Below are positions 1 to 6,191 of a stretch of DNA of 6,824 nucleotides, piece by piece. Numbering within the stretch: the first letter of the stretch is position 1; each line of letters starts with the position of its first letter. Below the pieces are notes generated by a model. It did not search any database. It had not been told where the DNA came from and saw only the letters and a program-made list of their open reading frames with translations. The translations under genes and the position numbers were made by a program. This stretch comes from CAZDBA01 sp964503615 (lineage in GTDB: Bacteria; Planctomycetota; Planctomycetia; Pirellulales; Pirellulaceae). The stretch lies in the NCBI GenBank assembly GCA_964503615.1, contig CAZDBA010000209.1, positions 1-6,824 on the forward strand, written 5' to 3'.

Positions 1-3
1 CTA

Positions 4-43
4 GTTAGCGGAGGAAGAAGCTTACCTTCGTGTCCTCGCTAAC
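4..43 (-). terminator. Imperfect hairpin downstream of the thiolase, possible terminator or dispersed repeat
   Basis: GTTAGC (4-9) pairs with GCTAAC (38-43), and GAGGA (11-15) pairs with TCCTC (33-37), with one bulged G at 10. An inner stem of GAAG (17-20) with CTTC (26-29) closes a small loop. Read on the minus strand, it begins about 38 bases after the thiolase stop, where a transcript could end. Whether a T-run follows cannot be seen because the window ends. The pairing is directly visible; the terminator role is inferred. It could also be a copy of an intergenic repeat. Confidence 0.45.
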
Positions 44-81
44 GCGTCGGGTTCCCATTGCAGCCGCTCGCGCCTTAACGG

Positions 82-1254
82 CTAAACGGCTTCGATTACC
101 ATCGCAACTGCATTGCCACCGCCTAGGCACAACGCTGCGACTCCAAATCGCTTTTGCGAAGTTTTAAGTGCATGCATAAGTGTGACAAGAATCCGGGCGC
201 CGCTGGCTCCGATCGGATGACCAAGGGAAATCCCGCCACCGGCTACGTTGACGATCGCGTGGTCTATTTCGAGCTCGTTGATACAAGCCACCATTTGGCT
301 TGCAAACGCTTCATTGATCTCGAATAGGTCAACGTCGCCCATTTGCATGTTGGCCTTTTCCAACGCGCCTCGAATTGCAAAGACGGGTGCGATGAACAAA
401 TCTTCTGGCGCGGTGCCCGAAGTAAAGTGCGATACGATTTTGAACTTCCAGTCGGCATCAGCAGCTATCGTTTCGTCAACAACGACAACTGCTGCGGCAC
501 CGTCGCTGAGTGTTGACGCGTTACCTGCGGTCACAGTGCCGTCTGAATCGAAAACGGTTCGCAATTTGGCAAGTCCCTCGATCGTGGAATCGGGTCGGAT
601 ACATTCATCAGCATCATAGACCTGTTCTCCTTTTCGGCTGGGCACCTTTACCGGCACGATCTCTTCGGTAAACGAACTGGCTTCGATTGCTGCCGCCGCC
701 CGCAACTGACTGGTAATCGCATACTGATCCTGTGCCTCGCGCGAGACGTTGAATTTTTTGGCGATGTGTTCCGCATGCATACCCATGTGGCAAGATCGAA
801 ATGAGCATGTTAGTCCATCGTGGACCATCGCATCGACTAGAGTTGTGTCACCAAGCTTTACGCCTTTTCGGACTTTGCTGATCAAGTGTGGAGCCATCGA
901 CATGTTTTCCATGCCGCCGGCCACGATCGCTTTTGCATCACCACAACGAATCGCCTGGTCGGCGAGCATGACTGCTTTCAGGCTGGAACCACAAACTTTG
1001 TTGATCGTTACGGCCGCTACCGTCTCGGGTAGCCCTGCTTTGAGCGCGGCCTGACGAGCGGGAGCTTGACCGACACCGGCCTGAATGACGTTCCCCATGA
1101 TCACTTCGTCAATCTGCTGGGCGTCCAGCCCGCTACGCTGAAGCACATGCTCGATTGCGACGCCGCCGAGGTCGGTGGCGGAGAAGTTGGCAAAGCTCCC
1201 AAGAAATTGGCCGATCGGAGTACGAGCACCAGCAATTAGATAAGCAGCAGACAT
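82..1254 (-). CDS. Thiolase family protein, acetyl-CoA C-acetyltransferase
   Basis: A 390-residue thiolase, the usual length for the family. Thiolases cleave 3-ketoacyl-CoA to acetyl-CoA plus a shortened acyl-CoA, or condense two acetyl-CoA to acetoacetyl-CoA, in the cytoplasm and normally as tetramers. The visible active-site set is complete: nucleophile Cys88 in NKVCGSSLKAV, HMG at 156-158 in the substrate-binding loop, NEAF at 314-317, His346 in GHPIGASGAR, and the proton-shuttling Cys376 in CLGGGNA. GGMENMS (113-119) is also typical. The ATG is preceded on the minus strand by GAAGAAGG (1263-1270) with an 8-base spacer, which supports this start. It diverges from an acyl-CoA dehydrogenase, pointing to fatty-acid beta-oxidation. 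Motifs resemble the acetoacetyl-CoA type (AtoB/PhaA-like), but a broader 3-ketoacyl-CoA thiolase (FadA-like) is possible; chain-length preference cannot be read from sequence alone. Confidence 0.95.
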   Translation of the reverse strand: MSAAYLIAGARTPIGQFLGSFANFSATDLGGVAIEHVLQRSGLDAQQIDEVIMGNVIQAGVGQAPARQAALKAGLPETVAAVTINKVCGSSLKAVMLADQAIRCGDAKAIVAGGMENMSMAPHLISKVRKGVKLGDTTLVDAMVHDGLTCSFRSCHMGMHAEHIAKKFNVSREAQDQYAITSQLRAAAAIEASSFTEEIVPVKVPSRKGEQVYDADECIRPDSTIEGLAKLRTVFDSDGTVTAGNASTLSDGAAAVVVVDETIAADADWKFKIVSHFTSGTAPEDLFIAPVFAIRGALEKANMQMGDVDLFEINEAFASQMVACINELEIDHAIVNVAGGGISLGHPIGASGARILVTLMHALKTSQKRFGVAALCLGGGNAVAMVIEAV

Positions 1255-1297
1255 TTAAGAAACCTTCTTCGGGTGTTGGGTGAAAAGTCAAGTCGCC

Positions 1298-1303
1298 ATT
1301 TTA
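1298..1303 (-). promoter_or_regulatory. Possible -10 element for the thiolase gene
   Basis: On the minus strand TAAAAT matches five of six bases of the sigma-70 -10 consensus and would give a leader of roughly 35-40 bases before the thiolase ATG. No convincing -35 hexamer lies 15-19 bases further upstream, so this is a weak call based on one hexamer and a sensible position. Confidence 0.25.
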
Positions 1304-1350
1304 CAGAATTTGGGCGAAGTTGTGTGGATCGCAAGGGTCGCGAAAAAAAT

Positions 1351-1379
1351 GTCGCAGTGTTGCGTTCGGGTCGCAATGT
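1351..1379. repeat. Direct repeat GTCGCARTGT in the divergent control region
   Basis: GTCGCAGTGT (1351-1360) and GTCGCAATGT (1370-1379) differ at one base and are 19 bases apart start to start, flanking the proposed -35 of the dehydrogenase promoter. Two further TCGC cores lie just upstream at 1329-1332 and 1338-1341. The repeat is seen directly; a role as a binding site for a regulator of the two beta-oxidation genes is inferred from position only. Confidence 0.4.
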
Positions 1380-1387
1380 GACATAAT
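1360..1387 (+). promoter_or_regulatory. Extended -10 sigma-70-type promoter for the acyl-CoA dehydrogenase
   Basis: CATAAT (1382-1387) matches five of six -10 bases and is preceded by TG one base upstream (1379-1380), an extended -10. TTGCGT (1360-1365) is a partial -35 with a 16-base spacer. Transcription would start near 1394, leaving a leader of about 45 bases before the ATG at 1438. The same TGN plus ATAAT arrangement recurs upstream of the zinc-ribbon gene in this window. Confidence 0.5.
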
Positions 1388-1437
1388 TCTCAACACAAAT
1401 TATTAATCTAAAAAGCTATTCCGAAACAGGTACCCCA

Positions 1438-3204
1438 ATGTCCGGCGGTCTATCCGAAAAAGACAAAAAACAAATGGCTCAAGTCGAGGAGCTGCTTTTC
1501 TCCGGCCCAGAAAAAGAGGGTTTTGCCAAAGATCTCTACTTCGGACGTTTTCGGGACGAGTCGATCATGCCGTATCCCGAGTTGCCACACGAGCGGCAAC
1601 GTATGGGCGATGCAGAAGTGGAAAAGGTCAAAAAGTTCTGCGCTGACAAAATTGATCCCGACAAAATTGACCAAGACGCAGCCATTCCTGACTCTGTGAT
1701 CAAGGGACTCGGCAAATTGGGCGTGCTTGGTTTTACTGTGGACAAGCAGTTTGGCGGGCAGGGGCTTTCGCAATACAACTACTGCCGGATCATGGAGATC
1801 ATCGGCGGTCACTGCGCGTCGACCGGTGTGTTTGTGAACGCTCATCACTCGATCGGTTTGCGTGGCCTTGAATTGTTCGGGACCGAGGAACAGCAAAAGC
1901 GTTGGATGAAGCCGTTGACCACGGGCGATAAACTTGCCGCGTTCGCGCTGACGGAGCCCAAGGCGGGTTCAGATGCTGCGAACGTTCGCACCCGAGCGGA
2001 ACCAAGCGAAGACGGAAGTCACTATATTCTCAACGGCGAAAAACGCTGGATTACCAATGGCGGGATTGCGGATGTGCTGACTGTCATGGCGCGGACTCCA
2101 GACGATTCGGAACCGGACGGAAAGATCACTGCGTTTTTGGTGACTCCGGACATGGCCGGTTTTGAAGTGATCGAAAAGCGAATGGAAAAAGTGGGGATTC
2201 GCGGTACCGCAACGGGACGCATGAAGCTGACCAATGTCAAAGTTCCCAAAGAAAATATCCTTGGGCCTATCGGTGGGGGATTGAAAGTAGCTTTGACCGT
2301 ACTCGATTATGGTCGAACAACATTCGGGGCCGGCTGTACCGGAGCAGCCAAGTTCTGCTTAGAGCGGATGGTCGAGCGAGCCAATAATCGGATTCAGTTT
2401 GGTAAAAAGCTGGGTGAGTTCGGATTGGTAAAAGCAAAAATCTCCGAGGCGGCTGCCGATATTTACGCGATGGAAGCAGCGACTTACCAAACAGCAGCGC
2501 TGATCGACAGCGGAGCAGATGACTACATGCTGGAAACCGCAATGCTGAAGGTGTTTGCCAGCGAGCAATTGTGGCGAATCGTTAATGATTGCTTGCAAAT
2601 TTGGGGCGGGTCCGGATTCTTTACTGATCAACCGTTCGAACGAATGATGCGCGACGCACGTTTGAACATGATCGGCGAAGGGGCGAACGATGTCCTACGT
2701 TGCTTTATCGCCGCTGTGGGTTTGCGTCATCTCGGCAAAGAAATGGAAGGGATTAGCAAGAATCCGTTGCAAGCTTACAAGCTGTTTCGGCGAGCTCCAA
2801 GTATTCCGATCAAGCACGAGCATTTACGTTACGAAGCGAAAACGATTGGCAGACAAATCCGAAGCTTTGCCTGGGCCTGCGAGAAAGCACTGTTCAAACA
2901 CCGCGAAGGTATCATGAATGAGCAGTTCATCCAGGCGCGTCTGGGTGATATTGCGACCGAGCTGTTTATGTCCAGCTGCGTTTACTCACGTTTGACCAGC
3001 CTGATGGTCAACGGAACGATTCCTGATCCTGACAAAGAGTTGGAGTTGGAGACAGGTCGCTTGTATCTCCAATATGCACGAGCCCGAAATAAACGCCGGT
3101 TCGACGAATTAGGAAACAACTTCGACGAGAAAGTCTCTTCGGTTGCTGACGGATGGCTGGGAGTCGACTTTGCCGAAGAAGACTGGGTGATCATCCCTAC
3201 GTAA
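1438..3204 (+). CDS. Acyl-CoA dehydrogenase, VLCAD/ACAD9-like with C-terminal extension
   Basis: A 588-residue flavoenzyme expected to catalyse the first step of beta-oxidation: FAD-dependent 2,3-dehydrogenation of acyl-CoA to trans-2-enoyl-CoA, with electrons passed to electron-transfer flavoprotein. Layout: an N-terminal stretch with MPYPELPHE (44-52) as in the VLCAD group; helical N domain about 55-165; beta domain from about 166 with AFALTEPKAGSD (168-179) and the flavin-contacting WITNGG (204-209); C-terminal helical domain about 280-430 with NRIQFGKKLGEFGL; then an extra helical domain about 440-588 that short-chain members (about 380 residues) lack. The catalytic base is most likely Glu414 in GEGAND, aligned with the Glu of the VLCAD motif FEGTND; the preceding Phe is Gly413 here. 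The start follows a modest AGG (1428-1430) with a 7-base spacer. Length and C-terminal domain suggest long or very long acyl chains, which is inference. Confidence 0.94.
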   Translation: MSGGLSEKDKKQMAQVEELLFSGPEKEGFAKDLYFGRFRDESIMPYPELPHERQRMGDAEVEKVKKFCADKIDPDKIDQDAAIPDSVIKGLGKLGVLGFTVDKQFGGQGLSQYNYCRIMEIIGGHCASTGVFVNAHHSIGLRGLELFGTEEQQKRWMKPLTTGDKLAAFALTEPKAGSDAANVRTRAEPSEDGSHYILNGEKRWITNGGIADVLTVMARTPDDSEPDGKITAFLVTPDMAGFEVIEKRMEKVGIRGTATGRMKLTNVKVPKENILGPIGGGLKVALTVLDYGRTTFGAGCTGAAKFCLERMVERANNRIQFGKKLGEFGLVKAKISEAAADIYAMEAATYQTAALIDSGADDYMLETAMLKVFASEQLWRIVNDCLQIWGGSGFFTDQPFERMMRDARLNMIGEGANDVLRCFIAAVGLRHLGKEMEGISKNPLQAYKLFRRAPSIPIKHEHLRYEAKTIGRQIRSFAWACEKALFKHREGIMNEQFIQARLGDIATELFMSSCVYSRLTSLMVNGTIPDPDKELELETGRLYLQYARARNKRRFDELGNNFDEKVSSVADGWLGVDFAEEDWVIIPT

Positions 3205-3255
3205 TTTGAAAATTGGTTTTGACGAACAGTCAGAATCGATTTGTGGACCAATGGG

Positions 3256-3289
3256 AAAAAACGGATTGTTTTTTTGTTTGGGTAACCCA
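3256..3289 (+). other. Small inverted repeats ahead of the carboxypeptidase start
   Basis: AAAAAAC (3256-3262) and GTTTTTT (3268-3274) form a perfect A/T-rich stem around a five-base loop. Immediately after, TGGGT-A-ACCCA (3279-3289) forms a second short dyad that abuts the ribosome binding site of the M32 gene. The first could be a weak terminator after the dehydrogenase, or both could shape the leader. Stability is low, so function is uncertain. Confidence 0.25.
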
Positions 3290-3302
3290 GGAAGCGACAG
3301 GA

Positions 3303-4820
3303 ATGTCAAAAAAAGATCAGCAGTTTTCTCAACTTTGCCAACACGTCCGTGAGACGACCTATCTCCAGTCCACGATGGCGCTGCTGGAATGGGATCAGCA
3401 AACGCAACTACCAAGCGCAGGCGGGGAGTATCGTGCCCAGCAGGTAACGTTCCTGGCCGGTGAGGTTCATCGAAGGCAGACGGCGCCTGAGTTGGTCGAT
3501 CTGCTTGGCGAGCTGAATGAATGCGATGAGATCAGCAGCGACCCCAGTGGTGACTTTGCCACTACCGTTCGCGAGCTGAAACGAGACTGCGAGAAAAAGC
3601 AAAAGCTACCTGAGCGGTTGGTGCAGGAACTTGCCGCAGCCACATCGACTGGTCAGCAGACTTGGATTCAGGCGCGGAAAGAAAACGACTTTTCAAAATT
3701 CGCTCCGGTTCTTGACCAGATCTACCGACTCAAGCGGGAGCAAAGCGATGCGGTCGGCTTTGAAGGCTGTCGTTACGATGTTCTTCTGGACGATTACGAG
3801 CCGGGTTGTTCCACCAGCGAGGTAGCAGAAGTCCTAAAGAATTTGAAAGCAGAGTTGGTTCCGTTAGTGGCTCAGATTGCCGAATCCAAACAGCGACCGG
3901 ATACAAGCGTACTTAGCCGGAACTTTCCCGTTGATGCGCAGAGGAAATTTGCGACGGAGGCGGCGACTCAAATCGGATTTGATTTTTCGCGGGGAAGGTT
4001 GGATGTAACGCACCATCCGTTTTGTACCGAAATCGGTCCGAACGATGTCCGCATTACCACGCGGTTTGATGAATCGTTTTTCAATATGGCGTTTTTTGGA
4101 ACGCTCCACGAAGCGGGGCACGGAATTTACGAGCAGGGTTTGCGAGGCGAACATTACGGTTTGCCGCCGGGCAAGTATTGCAGTTTGGGAATCCACGAAT
4201 CGCAATCCAGATTGTGGGAAAATTTGGTCGGACGAAGCCAGGGTTTTTGGAATCACTTTTATAGTTCTGCCCAAGCAAATTTCCCCGCCGCGTTGGGCGA
4301 TGTTACGCTGGATGATTTTTATACTGCGATTAATACGGTATCTCCGTCGCTGATTCGCGTCGAAGCAGACGAAGCGACTTATAATCTGCACATTATTATT
4401 CGGTTCGAACTTGAGAATGCGTTGTTGAATGACGAGCTTCAAGTTGCTGACCTGCCGGAAGCTTGGAATAAGAGTTACGAGAGCATGTTGGGGGTCGTTC
4501 CCGATTCGGATGCTAACGGAGTGCTTCAGGACATTCACTGGAGCGCGGGGCTGATCGGGTATTTTCCGACGTACACGCTTGGAAATATTTATGCCAGCCA
4601 ACTGTTTGATTTTGCAACTAGTAAGTTGGGTGACCTAGGGAACATGTTTTCAAAAGGTGATTTTCTGCCGCTGAAAAATTGGCTGAACGACCAAGTTCAT
4701 AAACGAGGTCAGTGCGAGCGTCCTAACGAATTGATCCAGCGTGTTACGGGCTCTGGGCTGTCTCACGAAAATCTGATCCGTCATCTTAAAGATAAGCTAG
4801 AGCCAATTTACGGGTTATAA
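3303..4820 (+). CDS. M32 family metallocarboxypeptidase (carboxypeptidase Taq-like)
   Basis: A 505-residue zinc (or cobalt) carboxypeptidase of MEROPS family M32, which removes C-terminal residues from peptides in the cytoplasm; about 500 residues is the family norm. Numbering from the ATG at 3303, all hallmark blocks are present: LLEWDQQTQLP (27-37), HPF (238-240), DVRIT (248-252), zinc motif HEAGH (269-273) with Glu270 as catalytic base, HESQSRLWEN (298-307) carrying the third metal ligand Glu299, VEADE (353-357), and GYFPTYTLGNIYASQ (419-433). The frame is open upstream to a TTG at 3213, but the ATG at 3303 is preferred: AGGAAG (3289-3294) lies 8 bases before it, the protein then begins just ahead of the conserved WDQ block, and the upstream 30 residues look unlike the family. 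It follows the dehydrogenase by 98 bases and could be co-transcribed, though short inverted repeats lie between. A role in peptide turnover is inferred from the family. Confidence 0.95.
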   Translation: MSKKDQQFSQLCQHVRETTYLQSTMALLEWDQQTQLPSAGGEYRAQQVTFLAGEVHRRQTAPELVDLLGELNECDEISSDPSGDFATTVRELKRDCEKKQKLPERLVQELAAATSTGQQTWIQARKENDFSKFAPVLDQIYRLKREQSDAVGFEGCRYDVLLDDYEPGCSTSEVAEVLKNLKAELVPLVAQIAESKQRPDTSVLSRNFPVDAQRKFATEAATQIGFDFSRGRLDVTHHPFCTEIGPNDVRITTRFDESFFNMAFFGTLHEAGHGIYEQGLRGEHYGLPPGKYCSLGIHESQSRLWENLVGRSQGFWNHFYSSAQANFPAALGDVTLDDFYTAINTVSPSLIRVEADEATYNLHIIIRFELENALLNDELQVADLPEAWNKSYESMLGVVPDSDANGVLQDIHWSAGLIGYFPTYTLGNIYASQLFDFATSKLGDLGNMFSKGDFLPLKNWLNDQVHKRGQCERPNELIQRVTGSGLSHENLIRHLKDKLEPIYGL

Positions 4821-4852
4821 TGCCGGAAATCTTTGTCTGAAAATGATGACAA

Positions 4853-4880
4853 TTGGATTCTACCTATAGCTTGCTATAAT
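4853..4880 (+). promoter_or_regulatory. Extended -10 promoter with an overlapping dyad, for the zinc-ribbon gene
   Basis: A perfect TATAAT (4875-4880) is preceded by TGC (4872-4874), giving an extended -10; TTGGAT (4853-4858) is a weak -35 with a 16-base spacer. The start of transcription would be near 4887, about 50 bases before the ATG. The dyad TATAGC-TT-GCTATA (4865-4878) covers most of the -10 and could be an operator, although an A/T-rich 6-bp dyad can occur by chance. Confidence 0.6.
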
Positions 4881-4937
4881 TTCGTGGCGATTAAAAAATA
4901 GTCTGAGCCGACTCATCTCCTTGCTTCGATCGATCAC

Positions 4938-5774
4938 ATGGAAAAACACAATCCGCAACCTCGAAACACAGCGGCTACGTTTGTAAAGTGCCTTGGGTGC
5001 AGCAAACTGGTGCGGTTGCCTACTGATCCGGATCCGAACATGATGGCACGTTGCCCGCGATGTGGTGACACCTATCAGATCGGTTTGCTGTTGGATGCGG
5101 AAATCCCTGAGCTGGAATTGGTCAACAACCAATCTATGCCACCGACTATCGTGACTTTTGAAAAAGATGCGACCGAAAAGGAAGTTGAGGAGGTCGAGAA
5201 GGATGATTTGAACCGGTTCATTGTTGCACCTGCGTTGGCAAAAGGTGCAAAGCGAAAGAGCCGTCGATCTCGATCTCGATCCGATTCCTCAAGTTCTACG
5301 AGATCAGAATCTAAAAGAACAGAATCTGAAAAATCAAGTCGAGATAACGTCTCTGTTGATACTGGCGAAAAAAGCTCTCGCAGCGAACGCAGTTCCTCAT
5401 CGTCAGACCGCTCATCTCGGCGCTCTTCATCTCGTCGAAGCAGTCGTTCGAGAAAACCTCAACAACAGGACGCGGGTGCACTCGAATTTGTAAAAGTGAT
5501 CATGGGAGCGTTGATGGCTCCTCCGGTCGCTCAGCTTGTGATCTGGTGGGGGCTGGGATTGGACCCGCTGGGACTAGGGCCGTCGGTAAGCAAGTTCCTT
5601 CCGCCAGTTGTGCCTGAAAAATTTCATGGTAAGAGTGAAGAGACCAAGGAAGAAGTTGTCGAGTCATCGATTCTAAACTCACTCAAGAAGCGAGACGAAG
5701 ACGGCGACGGCTCATTCATCCAAGAGGATCTTCCGCCTGCCCCACGCGATTTCGATTCTCGCGGATTCAACTAA
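4938..5774 (+). CDS. Uncharacterised zinc-ribbon protein with Ser/Arg-rich linker, hydrophobic segment and EF-hand-like loop
   Basis: I do not recognise a named family. Visible layout of the 278 residues: a zinc ribbon with Cys18-x2-Cys21 and Cys39-x2-Cys42; an acidic stretch around 75-92; a low-complexity Ser/Arg-rich region about 105-173 with RS/SR dipeptides and Ser runs, almost certainly disordered; a hydrophobic segment about 184-206 (VIMGALMAPPVAQLVIWW) that could span or dip into the membrane; a Gly/Pro-rich segment with LPPVVPEKF (221-229); and a short acidic tail containing D253-x-D255-x-D257-G258, a good match to the first half of an EF-hand loop, with Asp264 at position 12. No signal peptide is seen, so the ribbon is probably cytoplasmic, which is inference. 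The ATG lacks a clear Shine-Dalgarno sequence but is the only Met before the ribbon cysteines. Transcription likely comes from the promoter at 4853-4880. The ribbon might bind nucleic acid or protein; no function is assigned. Confidence 0.85.
   Translation: MEKHNPQPRNTAATFVKCLGCSKLVRLPTDPDPNMMARCPRCGDTYQIGLLLDAEIPELELVNNQSMPPTIVTFEKDATEKEVEEVEKDDLNRFIVAPALAKGAKRKSRRSRSRSDSSSSTRSESKRTESEKSSRDNVSVDTGEKSSRSERSSSSSDRSSRRSSSRRSSRSRKPQQQDAGALEFVKVIMGALMAPPVAQLVIWWGLGLDPLGLGPSVSKFLPPVVPEKFHGKSEETKEEVVESSILNSLKKRDEDGDGSFIQEDLPPAPRDFDSRGFN
5264..5334 (+). repeat. Short tandem repeats inside the Ser/Arg-rich coding region
   Basis: TCGATC occurs three times in a row (5264-5281) and encodes alternating Arg and Ser. 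Further on, CAGAATCTAAAAGAA (5305-5319) is followed directly by the imperfect copy CAGAATCTGAAAAAT (5320-5334), a 15-base tandem duplication encoding SESKR/ESEKS-like units. Both periods are multiples of three, so copy-number change would keep the frame and vary linker length. Confidence 0.7.
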
Positions 5775-5838
5775 ATTAAGCAGCCCAGCTACGTTGAGTG
5801 TCTGCTGGAGTAGTCTTGTACTTGCTCTAGGGTGTTTG

Positions 5839-5851
5839 GAGTTCTAAACTC
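5839..5851. other. Short dyad upstream of the molbindin gene
   Basis: GAGTT-CTA-AACTC is a perfect 5-bp inverted repeat with a three-base centre, about 70 bases before the molbindin ATG. I find no convincing promoter in the 145 bases between the zinc-ribbon stop and that ATG, so the molbindin gene may be read from the upstream promoter. A dyad this short may be chance. Confidence 0.2.
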
Positions 5852-5919
5852 GAAGAAGATTGGCCCGAGCGATTCTGCGAGGGCAATTGCTTGTCCGTTT
5901 ACCTCAGCAGGGAACAAAA

Positions 5920-6132
5920 ATGAAACATGGTGCTCGAAATGATATTGTTGGAGAAGTCGTCGAAATCAAATCAGGTGATCTGATGGCTCAGACCAGAGTA
6001 AAGATTACTGGTGAGTTTAATCTGTCTTCAGTGATGACAGCCGACTCCCTGAGTTCATTGGGGATTCAAGAAGGTGATCGAGTTCGTGTGCTGGTAAAGG
6101 CTGTCAACGTTCTGTTGGTAAAAGATGGCTAG
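5920..6132 (+). CDS. Molbindin-like single Mop/TOBE-domain protein
   Basis: A 70-residue protein matching one complete molybdate/tungstate-binding Mop (TOBE) domain, whose members run about 68-70 residues. It opens with MKHGARNDIVGEVVEI, corresponding to the classic molbindin opening of the form SARNQLKGKV, and ends with SLGIQEGDRVRVLVKAVNVLL, the standard closing strands. Molbindins assemble into small rings (typically hexamers) that store or buffer molybdate in the cytoplasm. The ATG at 5920 is chosen because AGGGA (5909-5913) lies 6 bases upstream and the protein then covers exactly one domain; the open frame extends to a TTG at 5860 but those 20 residues do not fit the family. No molybdate transporter or cofactor gene is in the window, so this is a solitary copy. 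A role in molybdate homeostasis is inferred from the fold; some TOBE proteins bind other ligands. Confidence 0.85.
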   Translation: MKHGARNDIVGEVVEIKSGDLMAQTRVKITGEFNLSSVMTADSLSSLGIQEGDRVRVLVKAVNVLLVKDG

Positions 6133-6168
6133 TGCAACGAGACAGTTGAGAATTTGAGTTGCCAGTAT

Positions 6169-6191
6169 TAGCGCCTCGGAGAGGCGTGCTA
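6169..6191. terminator. GC-rich palindrome between convergent genes
   Basis: GCCTC (6173-6177) and GAGGC (6181-6185) form a stem around a GGA loop. It extends either directly by C6172-G6186, or, with a two-base bulge (6186-6187), by the outer arms TAGC (6169-6172) and GCTA (6188-6191). It lies 36 bases after the molbindin stop and covers the hydrolase stop codon, so it could end transcription from both sides. No T-run follows on either strand, so it is not a classic intrinsic terminator; a dispersed palindromic repeat is an alternative. Confidence 0.5.

Noticed and set aside
248..619. A 123-codon plus-strand open frame opposite the thiolase
   Set aside because: Low-complexity Ser/Thr/Ala-rich translation antisense to the conserved thiolase; no family resemblance.
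1450..1896. A 148-codon minus-strand open frame at the start of the acyl-CoA dehydrogenase
   Set aside because: Antisense shadow of conserved coding sequence; no motif or separate control signals.
3213..3302. N-terminal extension of the carboxypeptidase from a TTG at 3213
   Set aside because: TTG start without a good ribosome binding site; the 30 extra residues do not resemble the M32 family, while the ATG at 3303 has AGGAAG at proper spacing.
3864..4601. A 245-codon open frame on the minus strand inside the carboxypeptidase gene
   Set aside because: It lies wholly opposite a well-supported M32 gene, shows no recognisable motif, is rich in Arg/Lys/Ile as expected of an antisense frame, and has no evident ribosome binding site.
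5393..5465. Ser/Arg codon runs considered as a CRISPR or regulatory repeat array
   Set aside because: They are in-frame Ser and Arg codons within an open gene, without regular repeat-spacer structure.
5221..5493. A 90-codon plus-strand frame overlapping the Ser/Arg-rich region
   Set aside because: Produced by the repetitive codons of the zinc-ribbon gene read in another frame; no start signal or domain.
5816..5848. Possible promoter (TTGTAC or TTGCTC with TCTAAA) before the molbindin gene
   Set aside because: Spacers of 21 or 15 bases and a poor -10 make it no better than chance.
5860..5919. N-terminal extension of the molbindin from a TTG at 5860
   Set aside because: The ATG at 5920 has AGGGA six bases upstream and gives exactly one Mop domain; the extension does not fit the family.
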